Origin: Tetragonia tetragonoides
Lineage: Eukaryota > Streptophyta > Magnoliopsida > Caryophyllales > Aizoaceae
Direction: 5' to 3'
Length of the DNA: 64,000 nucleotides
NCBI GenBank assembly: GCA_038025085.1
Contig: CM076146.1
Span: 26,358,501-26,422,500, forward strand
Part shown: positions 34,876 through 46,957 of the stretch, in pieces
Position numbering within the stretch: position 1 is the first letter of the stretch
Layout: the number at the start of each line of letters is the position of its first letter
Made by a program: the position numbers and the translations under genes
The notes under the pieces: generated by a model
The model's database searches: none
What the model was told of the DNA's origin: nothing
What the model saw: the letters and a program-made list of their open reading frames with translations, nothing else

Positions 34876-35528
34876 TAATAGATATAAGTCAAATTATTAT
34901 TTTGGATGGTGTAAAGCCAAATTTTAAACTCGATGTAATAAAAGTAGTGTGACTTTTTTTTTTTAATCTCCAGTCGTGTGACTTTTAAATAATAATAATA
35001 ACAGTGGCATACAAGCCGTACAGTAAAAGTATCATTATTAGTTCATCATTTACCCAAAAATAAATAAACTAAATAAAACGTGAACCTCCAATTTCCTTAT
35101 TTATTATACAAAAAAAAAAAGAAAAAAAAAGAAGATGCATTTCCAGGATTCCTAGAATATACTCCTAAAAAGCAGGCACTAGAAAATACTCGTATTAGGA
35201 TCATGATTCATGAATAAGGAATTAAGCGGGAAAACTTTCAATTTTTGCAATATATATGAAGAAAGTTAATTAAATAAAAGAAACTACTAATAAAAAAAGT
35301 TAAATGTATCTTGCATGAAATTACAGCATGGTGATGAACACTAATTTGCAATATATATGAAGAAAGTTAATTAAAAACAAAAAGAAAGAAAAACAACATA
35401 GGAAACTAGGAAAGGAATGAAGTTCAAACTCATACCTCTCATCTTCTTGTTACGAACTTCTGAAGGGCGCATGTTGCTAAGATCTTGAGCTTCAAAGTTG
35501 AGGGTATAGTAACAGAAATGAGAGAGAG

Positions 35529-35578
<50 letters not shown>

Positions 35579-35590
35579 GAGAGAGAGAGA
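35529..35590. repeat. (GA)n microsatellite
   Basis: About 30 GA repeats with two interruptions. Confidence 0.92.
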
Positions 35591-35823
35591 TGAGGGTAAA
35601 AGGTGCAGTCTGTGTTTTGTGTAGGAGCACCCGGCCAATATTAATCACCCACCACCAAAAGACAAAAACGAGTCAAGGGATGACAGTACAAAACTTCAGA
35701 TTCACCATTAAACAGGGTTGCTTTTTACTGTCTGGTTTTTTGTTTTAAATACTGGGCATCGTTATTCTTTATCCCCAAAAGAAGGGAAAAAAGCTAGGGT
35801 TAGGTAGATAGTTTTTTTTGCTA

Positions 35824-36870
35824 CCAATAAGGATTGTGGTATAGTGATTTCAAACTTACTCTCAAGTGGTTTGATAAAGTAGGTTATAGGTTCGAATCTT
35901 TATTCCTCTCTATGCCTTATGTTTGCTGGCTTCTAAGAACTATACTAGTATGAATGTGTAATCGAAGTCTTTTCGGTTGGTACTTGCGTAGCCTGTAGTG
36001 GGCCATTGACTGATTGGTTAGTTGGGCCATTAAAATGGTCAAGGGTTTCTTAGTTAATTAGCTTCCTGGAAAAGGTTAGGGTAGGCAGCTAAGTAATATA
36101 AAAGGGCAAAGAGTTTGCCGTGAGGGTGGTGCCGTGAGGTCCCAATGTGAGGGCACGGTAGCCACAAAGTGAGAGGCGACAGAGAGGACGGCGAGGCTAT
36201 GAGAGTAAGCCATCAGTCAGCCATAAAGAGATCTTGTGAGAGTGCTCCGGATGCTGAGCCGCCCTATAAGTCGAGATGATGAAGAGGAAATTCCTAATTA
36301 GGGGAAGACCTAGTTAGGTGATGAACAACTACGTGGGGAGATCGTAGTGGAGACGTTTGTTGGTTGGGGCATAAAATCAATGAGTTCTTACAACAAGTAT
36401 TTGTATCAGTCCAAATGATTTTGGTAGTACTATTGATCGAGTGGTATCAATATTGTACTTGGCCGCGTTCATAGGAGTTGGGTAGTATACTTGGTTGTAG
36501 ATGTGTTATCTGGCTTGACATTTTAATCATTATTGATTTGTTAGTGGATTAATTGTCGATTTGGCCCGTGATTTTTACCCGATTGGGGTTTTCCACGTTA
36601 TATCTGGTGCTGATTATTGTGTGTTGTTTTCAGTATTTTAGTGTTAATTCCGCAATTGGTATTAGAGTGTTTGGGTCCTAATCGGAGGAATTTGTTGTGT
36701 GGGTCAAAAATCTCAACAGCTGGTGCTACATTAACGGGATCAGTGTTTGCGCTGGTTGTTCAGCTAGTCTGATATATTCGCTATTGAACACGAGAGTATG
36801 AATATGATTTACCAGGTGGTGACTCGGTCGCCATTTACTTGCACCCTCTTTTATGTTTAGCAAAAAAAAA
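35824..36870 (+). mobile_element. SINE (family S1) split by an LTR fragment
   Basis: The head has A-box TGTGGTATAGTGATT and B-box AGGTTCGAATCTT, the body resumes near 36720 with GCTACATTAACGGGATCAG and ends in an A-tail at 36862-36870. Flanks share an ATAGTTT-T-run-CTA stretch (about 35808-35823 and 36871-36888), a likely target duplication. About 770 bases of LTR-type sequence lie between. Confidence 0.6.
35950..36719 (+). mobile_element. LTR with primer binding site (copia/TRIM-like)
   Basis: It has a TATA box (AATATAAAAG near 36100), a GGGGTTTTCCACGTTATATC stretch typical of copia LTR ends, and a TGGTATTAGAGT near 36658 that resembles the initiator-Met tRNA primer site. No second LTR or coding region is seen, so it is a fragment. 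A start at TGTAGTGGGCC (about 35998) is possible; the exact border is uncertain. Confidence 0.5.
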
Positions 36871-37202
36871 ATAGTTTGTTTTTTTCTAAGCAAAATCGGG
36901 AAATGGGAAACCACATATAAGTTATAACTTAGCCTAGTTTTTGGCACGCACTATTATCCTAACTCTCTTTCACAATGAAATGTTGGGATTAAGTATAAAG
37001 TAGTGTACGTATTTCTCGTGGAGAGATCCTGTCACCATAGCATACATATACTAGTGCTAATGAGTTGAATAAACTTTCTTACTAATTAATATCATAAGGA
37101 AGTTTCCAACTCTAACTCATCTACTTGTACAAAGCCACTCGCGTTACTAAAACAAGCACTTTCAATTTATTATGACCATTTTCGATCTCCTGATTTAGGA
37201 GA

Positions 37203-37282
37203 ATTGGATATTACCCTCAAGCAATATGCTACCATATATATATGGTAACAATGTAACATACTACTTGAGGGTAATATCCAAT
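37203..37282. repeat. Compact 80-base hairpin
   Basis: Arm ATTGGATATTACCCTCAAG pairs perfectly with its reverse at 37264-37282; adding the next bases gives about 24 of 26 pairs. The loop holds a second palindrome, TACCATATATATATGGTA. The size is like a plant miRNA precursor or a tiny MITE. Confidence 0.8.
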
Positions 37283-38271
37283 AGTAAAAAAAAATAATAA
37301 TTATAATGTAAATTCACCAGCATGCTACCAAATAAGATGCCTGCAGAATCCTTCTTTACTTAAATTTATTATTTTTATGACTTGTATTATCTAAAATTCT
37401 CATATGATTGAAGCAAAGAGAACAAAATTCTAAATGTAAAAACAAGGACAATCGGAGATTATTCCATTATTTGATTTCAAGTGATCAAGCATTTATACTA
37501 CATCACTCCATCTTACCTAATTTAGTAGCAAAGGTTTGTATCATTTTGTGTGACAGTCTACATTTGAGTTGCTTTGTTTTTGCTGTAACTTCTTCCTTTT
37601 TTTTTTTTTCTTTTTTCTTTTTTCTTTTGTCAATTTTCAACTTGAGATATTGCTATATTGATTATGAACATATTGAAATCAGAGTTACTTCTATCTTTTC
37701 GTTTCTCCCCTTACACATGGAGATCTTTTTGCAGTGTACGGGCTATGAACATGTAAAGTTGTGATGAAATAATGAATTATATAAGAACAGAACTAATGAA
37801 GTTTGTAGTTTTGTACTATATGAGTAGGCAAAAGATAGCAAAAATCTAGTAAAGAATCCCAAACAGGGTATAGTAAAATCTGGGGCTCGTGCTCCTTGCT
37901 TTTGTATTTAGCTGATCTCAAAAACGGGAGCCGTAATTTGAGATCTACTTGTCCCTATTTGTTGCTACTTTTCTACTAGTTTTCTTCATTGTGTACATAC
38001 TCTTCACTATTTACTTTTCAAAATGACGTGAGAAAACTATGTAAATTGGAAATTCCTATTGACCGAGCACACATTTACAGCCAGACGTGTTCTTTAGTCA
38101 TGAATTTATGAACCTCCAAAGTCTTTACTAGCCAACCTAAGAACAACTATACGTTTCTGTTTGACTATGTGTTACATGGACTTAGAATATATTAGATAAA
38201 TTGGTCAAAAGAAATCAAAGTCGAGATGAATAAGAAGTCTTTGAGAAGTCTTTGTAAAAATAAAAGAATAT

Positions 38272-38332
38272 ATATATGTGTGTGTGTGTGGGTGGGTGTG
38301 TGTGTGTATGTATATGCGTGTATATATATACG
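38272..38332. repeat. (TG)n/(TA)n microsatellite
   Basis: Alternating TG and TA runs with GGTGGG interruptions. Confidence 0.85.
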
Positions 38333-39029
38333 AATGCAGTTTGTATGAAAAGAGAATACAAACATCAGTTAGAAAGAAAGAATACGAGAAAGTCAAGATA
38401 AGTATGGAAAACGTGGGGGAAGTTGGACACCAGCGTGAAGGAAGTGGACAGGGAGAAGAACTGCAAGATCATGGGCAGTTATCTCAGGCCCCTATAAATA
38501 CGAGAAGAAACAGAAGAACAAGGCAGCAAAACTCATTTTGACAAGACCTCACAATGTAGACATTAGAGTAGTGTTAGTGTATCTTAGGAGTAGATTATCA
38601 CTAGGCTTTTCGAACAAGTGTAATCAAGTCACTCAGCAATGACGCTTTCTTTTGAGGTATAATTGCTTTATCTTTTGTTTTTTGTGCTTTGAATCGAATG
38701 TATGTCTTACTCTGATCGAATGAATTATGTTTAAGATTCTATCCTAATCTTGCTCTTTTAAAGATCCAATTTATGCTTGTCTGTGTGGCTTTCTATTGAA
38801 GTATCCAAAATAACTGTCATTGTAGATTTGATAAGTGTCCGCCATTGACCGAGGAGTGTTGGGGGTGGAGGAGTGGGTTCGGATAGGGAGCGGCCTGCTC
38901 CAAGATAGTCCTCGACCCTTTTTAGAATCTTTTAGAGTGCATAGAACAACCCTCATAGATTGCTTGTGACCCCTAAGTACCAAGCACATCAACAGTATGA
39001 AAATTGGCACGTAGGAATACAAGTTATAA

Positions 39030-39290
39030 AATCGGAGACAGGTTTGGGAATGAGGGATGTGAATATGTGGTCAAGGATGGTTCTTAATTACATCAATCGA
39101 TGTTGCCCCCGCAAAGCTTCAATAGGGGTGCGCTTGGTCACATAGTGTTAATTGTAGTTAGAGTAGCTTATTATTTCGGAAACAACCTCTTTACTAGACG
39201 ACTAGTTAGGGGTAAAACTACGTATATTATCTGGGCCTCCCTAAACCCCACCTTCTACGGGGCATTTACTGGATTGTTGTTGTAGCAGCT
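39030..39290 (+). mobile_element. SINE-like 3' part (TTGTTGTTG tail)
   Basis: The stretch with TTAGGGGTAAAACTACGTA, CTCCCTAAACCCCAC, CTACGGGGCATTTACTGG and a TTGTTGTTGTAG end has the order of the Au/TS type plant SINE 3' region. The tRNA-like head was not identified. Confidence 0.45.
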
Positions 39291-39624
39291 TACTCTGTCG
39301 GGGCTTGCCCCCTCTCTTGCACCCCAAAAACCAGAAGTCATTAATCTAGAGTATTTCTTTTTCTCTGTATTTGTTGCGTTGAGAGCAATTTCACCTCACT
39401 TTAAACTCTTGAGTTTTGAACTCCTTGAATCTTCGCTTTCCCAGATATTCTATCTTTGTTACTGGATTCGCCACAACTATGAATGTGGTAAAGCAGGCAG
39501 CTAGATAAGCCGAACATGAAATTAACAAAATGCGTCAAACGTGAAACAAGGGGCTAAACCGCTGAAGTGGTTCACTAACATAGCCCCTTTGAATTTTGAT
39601 AGCTGTTTGATGGAAAATATTTTG

Positions 39625-39800
39625 TTGATCCAGTGGGTGGTTAACCCACTATAAAATTATGTTCATCTCTCTCCTACTTTAATTGCTATTTTGAAAATAG
39701 ATGAGAGAGAATTGTGAAAATAGTGTGAAAATAAAGGAGAGAGATAGATACAATAATGTAGAATAGCCAACCCGGTGGGTGGATGTATCATTCCCCCTGT
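39625..39800. mobile_element. MITE-like inverted repeat
   Basis: The left arm with CCAGTGGGTGGTTAACCCAC and TTCATCTCTCTCCT is loosely inverted in the right arm with AGGAGAGAGATAGATAC and CCAACCCGGTGGGTGG. Confidence 0.45.
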
Positions 39801-40234
39801 TTGATTTTGGTAGGGCCAAAAAATTCACTCCTCTCAACTACATTTCTTTCTAACTCTAAGAAATTCACAAACAGTACATCCATTACTATCTACTAGAAAA
39901 TTTTACATGTGGGATTTCAAGCAAACTCAAACAGTTGAGGCATACTAGTCATTCTGGGTGAGAATTTTAACAGCTGAAAAAGAGCAAAAATTTGTGCCCT
40001 GGACTATAGGTGCAAGTGTGCAACGACCCCAAGTCCTATTTCTATATTACAGGGAAATATGACTCGTTCAATTCTGGTAAAGGAACTAACACATACAGAT
40101 GATACATTAACTGAGCAGTGGTGGGCTCCGATACATTCGAGGCTCAGGCCTCAGGGCACGAGAAGAAAAGCATAATATGCATCTCTCTATTTGTATTCCA
40201 ATTTGGTCAGCCACTCCTGAGGTTTCCTGGCCAA

Positions 40235-43200
40235 TCATGTCCTGTTCTTACCTGAGGGTGCACCACTCTGTCTCCATGAAGAGGGCTTATATCCTCCCGT
40301 TAGCAGATTTGAAACTGTGGCTGCTTTGATTTTCATCCTCTTTGACTGTAGCTCCAGTCGCCTCTTATCGGATGTGGAGGACCCAGACGACCCAGAAAAT
40401 ATGGACGACGTAGAAATCAAAGCTCTTTTCCTCTTCCTATTCTCGTCAAACTTCGAAGAGAACTTTACACGGGAAGCAGTGACAGTATCTTCTTCAGTTG
40501 CTGGTAGTAGTCGCATAGAAATGCCCATTTTCCTAGATGCATGCTCTTCTTCAACAACTCTTTTCTTCTGACTCTGTGAATTGTATAAATTAACATAAAA
40601 CCAGAATTTCTCGGAAAAAAAAAACATTTAAATAAGAAAACAGGAGTAAAAAAAGGATAAAGATGAGGCAAAGAAACTATGAGTTATATCCATACCCTCA
40701 GTCTGGCCCGGAGAGCTTTGTTGATGGGCATAGTCATCAGCATGCCTCACATCAGATACACGCTGAAGACGCACAAGCACTGGCTCAGCTTCTTTTTTCT
40801 TCTTCAAATCCTCTTCTTGATGCTCAAGACGGTAAAATGGGTCCACAAGCTTACCCTTTTCTGACCAGAAAAAATTGAGTTAAGTATGAGATATCAGATG
40901 TACGAAACATTCCAGGAAGATTGTGGTGGCTCAAGTTAAATGAAGGCAAATAACAAGAAACTCCTGAGATTTATGATGCACATGAGAGCAACATTCACCA
41001 ACCTTCATCAGCAGGAAGAGCTAATGTTTCAGCATCCTCAACATCGTACTCTTCAACTTTTTTCCGAGCACCCTTGATGATTTCATACAAGCAATTCTTA
41101 GGATCTGTTTGTATGATAATCTCATGTTTGCAGCAAGCAGACTTCATAGAGAAGCTCCATATCTGAAGCAAGCACAAGAAACTCGAAGTTAAACATGAGC
41201 AATTATCTAGGAAGTAGAAAAGAAGGAAGTGCATAATAACCTCAATACTAAATGGATAGAATAATAGTCAGAAGAATCCCTCAACAAGTCAACACCCGAT
41301 AACCACAAAAGGAGAAATCGAAAAAAAATGACAAAAACCTCAATAATAATAATAGCTTCCTTGCATCAGAGTCCAACCTAATGTATCATTGAAAAATGCA
41401 AGTAAATATCCCAACTATAGTGTAAATAATCAAACTAGATTGTCGGATGATATCCTAGCAAAACCCATCCCAGCAAAAGAAGGGGTGGGGGGAGTGAAGG
41501 GAAAGGAAAGGACCCCACAAAAGAGGTGGATTCATGCTATTTGACATAAGATACTAGACTAAAACATGCTCCAAATCACCATGCACACGTCTGCAAGGTT
41601 GACGCATGACCTTGAGTATGTACATATGTGCAGTGGTAGAATGCATAAGCATATAGCCAGAAAATTGCAAAAAACTCAGGATTCCAGCAGATAAGTGATT
41701 CATGATACCTTTATCGTATAAAGAAAGGGCTTGACAATATGAATTTAGAAAATATACCTTTGTTGAATAGTAGTTCCCAACTTGTTTTTTCTCTGCATTG
41801 AACCGTACCCCCTTTGCAATCATAGACTCGCATCCTTCACACCATATATTGAAAGGCATTTCAAACCTGAATAATAAAAACCCAACGATATCAAGAACAA
41901 GACACGCATCTTCAACAAACAACCAAACATTAAAGCAATATGATCCTTTTGCACAACCCCCCCCCCCAAAGACAGCAGGAAGGGGGGCGGGGGCTTTTGT
42001 GGGACACATTCTACATATTGAAACAATACATTAACAAATCTTAGCTACTGCATTTCAGAGAATTTGATGAAAGCCATTATGCCCCAAGAATCTACCATGT
42101 ATCACCAAGTTCTACCCAAAAAAGCTGTGGCAAAATAAACTGCATGGGAAGCTCACAGTCAACTAATCTTCTTTTTTTAGGGGCATGGTCAACTAAAACT
42201 AATGAAGTGACCAAGTGATGAAACCCCTAATCACTAAAAAAGAGTAGCATTAAGAAACCTCAAAATCTACCCCACACGTGTGAACACAAAATTTCTGGAG
42301 AACTTTTCGGTGAAAAATGGCTCTGAATATATTTTTCACATCTTGCAAAATTTCTACTACAACCCAACCCTGCCCTGAAAAATGGGCCCTTTTTAGAAAG
42401 GATTATTCGTTGAACCATTCCAACGTCATATGAGGAAAGTACATGACAAGCTTAGGCCCCTTTCAGAAACCTCTACAGAGACGCAAGCATAAGTTAAGCA
42501 ATATGAAGTTTGTTTGTCTGTTTGTTCTTTTTCCTTTTTTTTAAAAAATTTATTTTTCAGGTCACGTTACTCATCAGAAATCATCTCCATGGAACATGGA
42601 AGCTAAAGACGTGATTTCTGTAATGAGTCTGCTAGGAAGCACATGCCACATTTTATGAGGAATGTTCATAAGTAGCGGAGCACTCTTCAGAATGCTTATA
42701 CAGAAAGGCAACAAAAAAATTAAGCAAGACGAAGGTTTTCTTGAGGTCGTGTTATTCACCAGAAATCATCACCAGGGAACATTGGAGGCAAAAGATTGAT
42801 GTTTGTATTGAGTCTGCTTAGGGCTGTTCAAAAGAATCCGTATCCGAGCATCCGATCCGAAAATATCCGAAAAAGCGGATATCCGAATTTTCGGATATCT
42901 GAAAAGCTGATATCCGAAAAGCGGATATCCGAAATTTCGGATACGGATTCGGATATCAACTTTGAAAATTTCGGATATCCGAAAAATCGTAATTTCGGAT
43001 ATTTTTCGGATATTTCGGATACGGATATCCGAAACTATCCGAAAAATATCCAAAATTTTTGGATTTCATGGATAAATTTCGGATACTTTCGGATTCAGAT
43101 ATCCGAAATATCCAAAAATATCCGAAAAATAACCAAATTAAAGTCAATTAAAATAGAAAAAAGTTAACTTTTTTGGATATCGGATATCCGACTATCCGTA

Positions 43201-46200
43201 TCCGAAATTTCGGATATCCGGTTCCGGATATCCGAAATTTCGGATACGGGTTCGAATATCAAAATTCACTATCCGAAATTTCGGATATCCGGTTATGAAC
43301 AGCCCTAACTGTCTGCTAAGAGGCCTAGCTTCCACTGAAGGACAAGTTTTCTTACATATTTAAAATTTAAGACCTGGAAACACAGAACACTACTGTTCTA
43401 ACAAACACAGAACACTACTGTTCTGCATGTTGATAGAGCTAGAACAAGAACTAATGACCTAGTTTTTTTGTTTTATATTTTTTTTGTGAGGGTGGGGTCT
43501 ACTCCATATTGATCCTGAAACAATCATAGTCTCCAGTAACCATGACAAGTCTCCTCCACCCTGCAAACTGAACAATCCCAGTTGATTCAAATTCTCTGAG
43601 GTATAAATAACAAGCACTCAACTTCTCTTGACATCCAGTACCTTGGTCCCACCATTTTTACAAAGAATTAGATTTATAAATATATTTGGAAAAATTGCTC
43701 AAAATAATCCCAAGTTTGAATGGTCTGCTAAGAATAACCCAATAGAAATTTTCTCACAGTAATCCTAAGTTTCCACTTGTCTGCTATTACATGGACTCAG
43801 ATAGTATGGGTACGGGGACGTATCCGAGTCGAGTGTCCGACACACCTTGGCTGAAAATTTTTGAACACGGGAACCTTGTCCTAGATTTGGACACAGGCAT
43901 CCGCCATCTGTCTCTTATCTTTCTACTCCCTCTTATGTCAACTTCCCCACTTCTCTACCTCGCTTTAACGTTGTCGCTGCAACTGCCATGTCCGCCTGCA
44001 AAATAATGCGTTGAACTCTGACCCGTGTCGTGTCAAGCCAACACCGACATGGGTACGGTTCAAAAATGCCGAGTCCAGTAAAATAGGTGCTAGTAATGCA
44101 CCACAACTCTTAACACTGTTATGGCTTTAAAATTTATTAAAATTATTTTTTCTAATTATTCTAAATAATTTTTTTTTTTTTATCTTACTCTCTCACTCCA
44201 CCAATCTCCTCTCTCTCTCTCCTCCCTCCTTCAGCTTACCCCCTCCCATCCGGCCACCAATCTCCTTCCATGCTCTTCTATGAAATATCCCAATAAAGTT
44301 TGTAATCAGCATCTATGAATAGAAGGTGGGTCTTGTACATTTTCGATAATTTGAGCTCGTACCCATCTTCACTGTTGCCTTCCAACCATCAAAACAAATG
44401 CCTCCATATAAGAGAAAATTTAATCAAAACTGCCACCCCACTTGAGATAATAGAACCTTCTGAAATATCAGACGTGAAACTATCAAAAGGAAGCTGCGAT
44501 TCTGTGTTACCAACACAGTGCGGTACATACCTTTTTAAACCGGATTATCCAATCTAAGCCACAACAGGCTGATACTACTGCTACTACCATAACACCAACA
44601 ACAAAAAACCAACATCCAATATGATTCCCAGTTCCCATCAGACACAATCACAAACATATGTCCCAATTACGGCAAACCTTAACCACAAGCCACATTGAAG
44701 GAAGAAGTCATTGCCTCACTGGAATACATGTGCAAATACAAGAGTTAAAGGTTGAAGAAAAGAAACCCAGATAATACACCACTATTTGTTATCTTGTAGG
44801 AGTTAAAGAGAAATAGCACCTAGCATGAGATAGGCGATATTCAGAAGAAGTTATGGCACTTCCTGGTGCATGGAAGGACCTCATAGCTACATTTTATTTA
44901 ATTTAGTTTAATTTGCAGGGGTACTTGCAACAAAAAAATCACAACGGTCTATAAGCCATGAGCAAACAATGAATCAGGACCCCTAAAGCCTATCAGAACA
45001 CCAATCCATAAATGCCAAACTCAAAAGACTGGTTTGATGCAAAACCAAATTTCTTTTTTGAACAGAACACCGCTAAAAAGAACAATTGCAAGTCAGTAAG
45101 CACTCTCATACCTTATAACTAAGATTCCTTGATCTATCTTCTTTGCCCTTTCTCTTAAAGCATGTTGACCATGGAACTTGTTGAGAGAACCCTGTAGAGA
45201 AAGGGCACTAAATATAAATGCAAGTCCAGCATCCAAGTAAAGTGCTCAAGATAATGCTCATCAAAAAATCATATGCATTAACAATTTAACATATGATGCA
45301 TGCATCATACCTGACTTGGGTCCCATTCTGGAGGGTAGTAAAAATTATCAGCTCGAGCTGCTGCAAGTGTAGACTGTAAAAGAAGCAATAAGCCAGAAAT
45401 AAGAATAAGTCTCCAACCAGAAAAGAACCAATGATCAGTGCAATCTCATGGTGGCGAGTTAAAGCCCAATAGATACTTCCAGAGGATGCAAAGAAAAATG
45501 AAAAGGAGGATACATAGCTATATAGAAGTTTGTGCTGACACAATTTATGGTTTCCAAGAGGTGGTAAAAAAAAGAAAAGGTAAACAACTTTTGCATACAA
45601 ATAAAGCACAATTTACAAACTATCCAGAGAAAAAGCGTGATCTTTGCTAGACACGTAAATGAGTTAACTTTTGAAAGTACAAATAAGTACAAGTTTAGAA
45701 AGGCAGGATAATAAATATCCTTAGTATCACAGTCAAGAAAGTGATCTATACCAGTTACCAGCTAAACAAAAAGGCCTTCCTCGTAAAAACCTTTCTAGTA
45801 AATTTCAACCAAGATGATAAGTGGACACAATTGGTTTGTTATTCTCAATGTTCAAACTGGCATCACAATCACGCACTTATGTTTCTCCCGCACATTCATG
45901 TGGGGTTTAGTCACCAAAGATATCAAACTCTTAGTTTCCACTAACCAGCCCCCTTATCATCTCATTGTCACATTATTCACTTACTCCGTATGTCTTTTGT
46001 TTTATTCCAGGGGTTATAACCCCACATCATTTCAATCATAGGTTGCATCTTTACTCTGTACCCAACAGTAGCTGATTCAGTTAGGATATACCAATGAAGC
46101 ATGAAATACAAGAATGACTCAATACGACAACAAATAACCTTTGTTGGTCATGTGTTGAAAACATTTTAGGTATATTTGAATCAAAAGGACATGCAGGTCA

Positions 46201-46957
46201 AATGTGATGATTCCACCAGGATGATGGCCAAATAAAGTTTTTGATGAAACAGATGATTCTAACAAGGGGCAAATAGTAGTAAAAATTACATATTACTAGA
46301 TCAGCTATTAGTTGTTCAAGTTTATCTATGTGAATAATGACAATTGACAAATTCAAATTTATAAAACGGCTGCCTGTTGTCTCATGAAATTAAGCTCAGA
46401 TATGGATTTTTGGCTGACACCAATTAAACACAAGTGCAATCACAATATTCATTCAAGCATCAAGGAGAATCCTCAAAAAATGTTCAAGATATCCTCAAAC
46501 TCAACAATTGACACACTTCACAATGATAATTCTCAATTCACTCTCCCAATCACTTGCCTATGTATAAACTATATCCATCCGTTAATCCTTAATGTTTAAA
46601 ACCACAAAGCTCAAGGAGCTAGATGACCCGATACAAAATTCATTGTTTTCATCATACTTCCGCCATTAATTTAACGGAACCCTATGTTACCCAACCAAAT
46701 TCCAACATGCAAAATTTCAAATTGATGATGAAGCATAACCCTTGCTATATCAATTAAAGATGCTTGATGAATGATAATTCAATCAAAATTAATAACCATC
46801 AAATTATCATGTCGGTACCACAATTTCTACCAAAACAAAGACGCATAGACCGCAAAATAAGCTAAAATAATCAATCAAAAAAACCTAATTTGCACCGAGA
46901 GAAAAAAAATAAATCAGCAACATAGCCAAAAGAGATTGAAGAAATAGAGCGTACCAT
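40235..46957 (-). CDS. CCDC130: CCDC130/YJU2-family splicing factor, frameshifted
   Basis: Seven exons on minus: 46955-46957 (ATG only), 45311-45373, 45112-45191, 41758-41866, 41003-41162, 40696-40860, 40235-40573, all GT-AG. They encode about 304 residues of the CWC16 family: STLAAARADNFYYPPEWDPSQ, GSLNKFHGQHALRERAKK, then RFEMPFNIWCEGC with MIAKGVRFNAEKKQVGNYYSTK, then CCKHEIIIQTDPKNC and DPFYRLEHQEEDLKKKKEAE. Relatives act in the spliceosome around step 1 catalysis in the nucleus. In exon 6 a GGG run at 40726-40728 carries one base too many: upstream frame ends in DDYA, downstream sequence reads NKALRARLR only in the next frame, and exon 7 follows that frame. Either this copy is damaged near its C-terminal third or the base is an assembly error. 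Intron 3 is 3.25 kb and holds a hAT element. Confidence 0.85.
42819..43307. mobile_element. hAT-type MITE in splicing-factor intron
   Basis: It starts TAGGGCTGTTCAAAAG and ends TTATGAACAGCCCTA, inverted. Flanks AGTCTGCT and, two bases off, TGTCTGCT suggest the 8-bp duplication. The interior is almost entirely CGGATATCCGAAA-type words in both directions, the usual tandem transposase-site pattern of this MITE class. Confidence 0.8.
43793..44078. mobile_element. Possible second MITE in the same intron
   Basis: The left end GGACTCAGATAGTATGGGTA and, in reverse, the right end GGACTCGGCATTTTTGAACC share GGACTC and GGTAC-type words. Inner CGTGTCGTGTC motifs resemble hAT MITEs. No target duplication is clear. 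Confidence 0.35.

Larger units (their letters stand above)
36889..40234. other. Intergenic, no gene seen
   Basis: Apart from the small features listed separately (hairpin 37203, TG repeat 38272, SINE-like 39030, MITE-like 39625) this holds AT-rich DNA. A CCCCTATAAATAC TATA-like element at about 38490 with LTR-like downstream text may be an LTR remnant. Confidence 0.45.

Noticed and set aside
37408..37764. 118-codon open frame on plus
   Set aside because: It holds a poly-Phe run from a T-tract and no recognisable domain; the frame is AT-rich noise.
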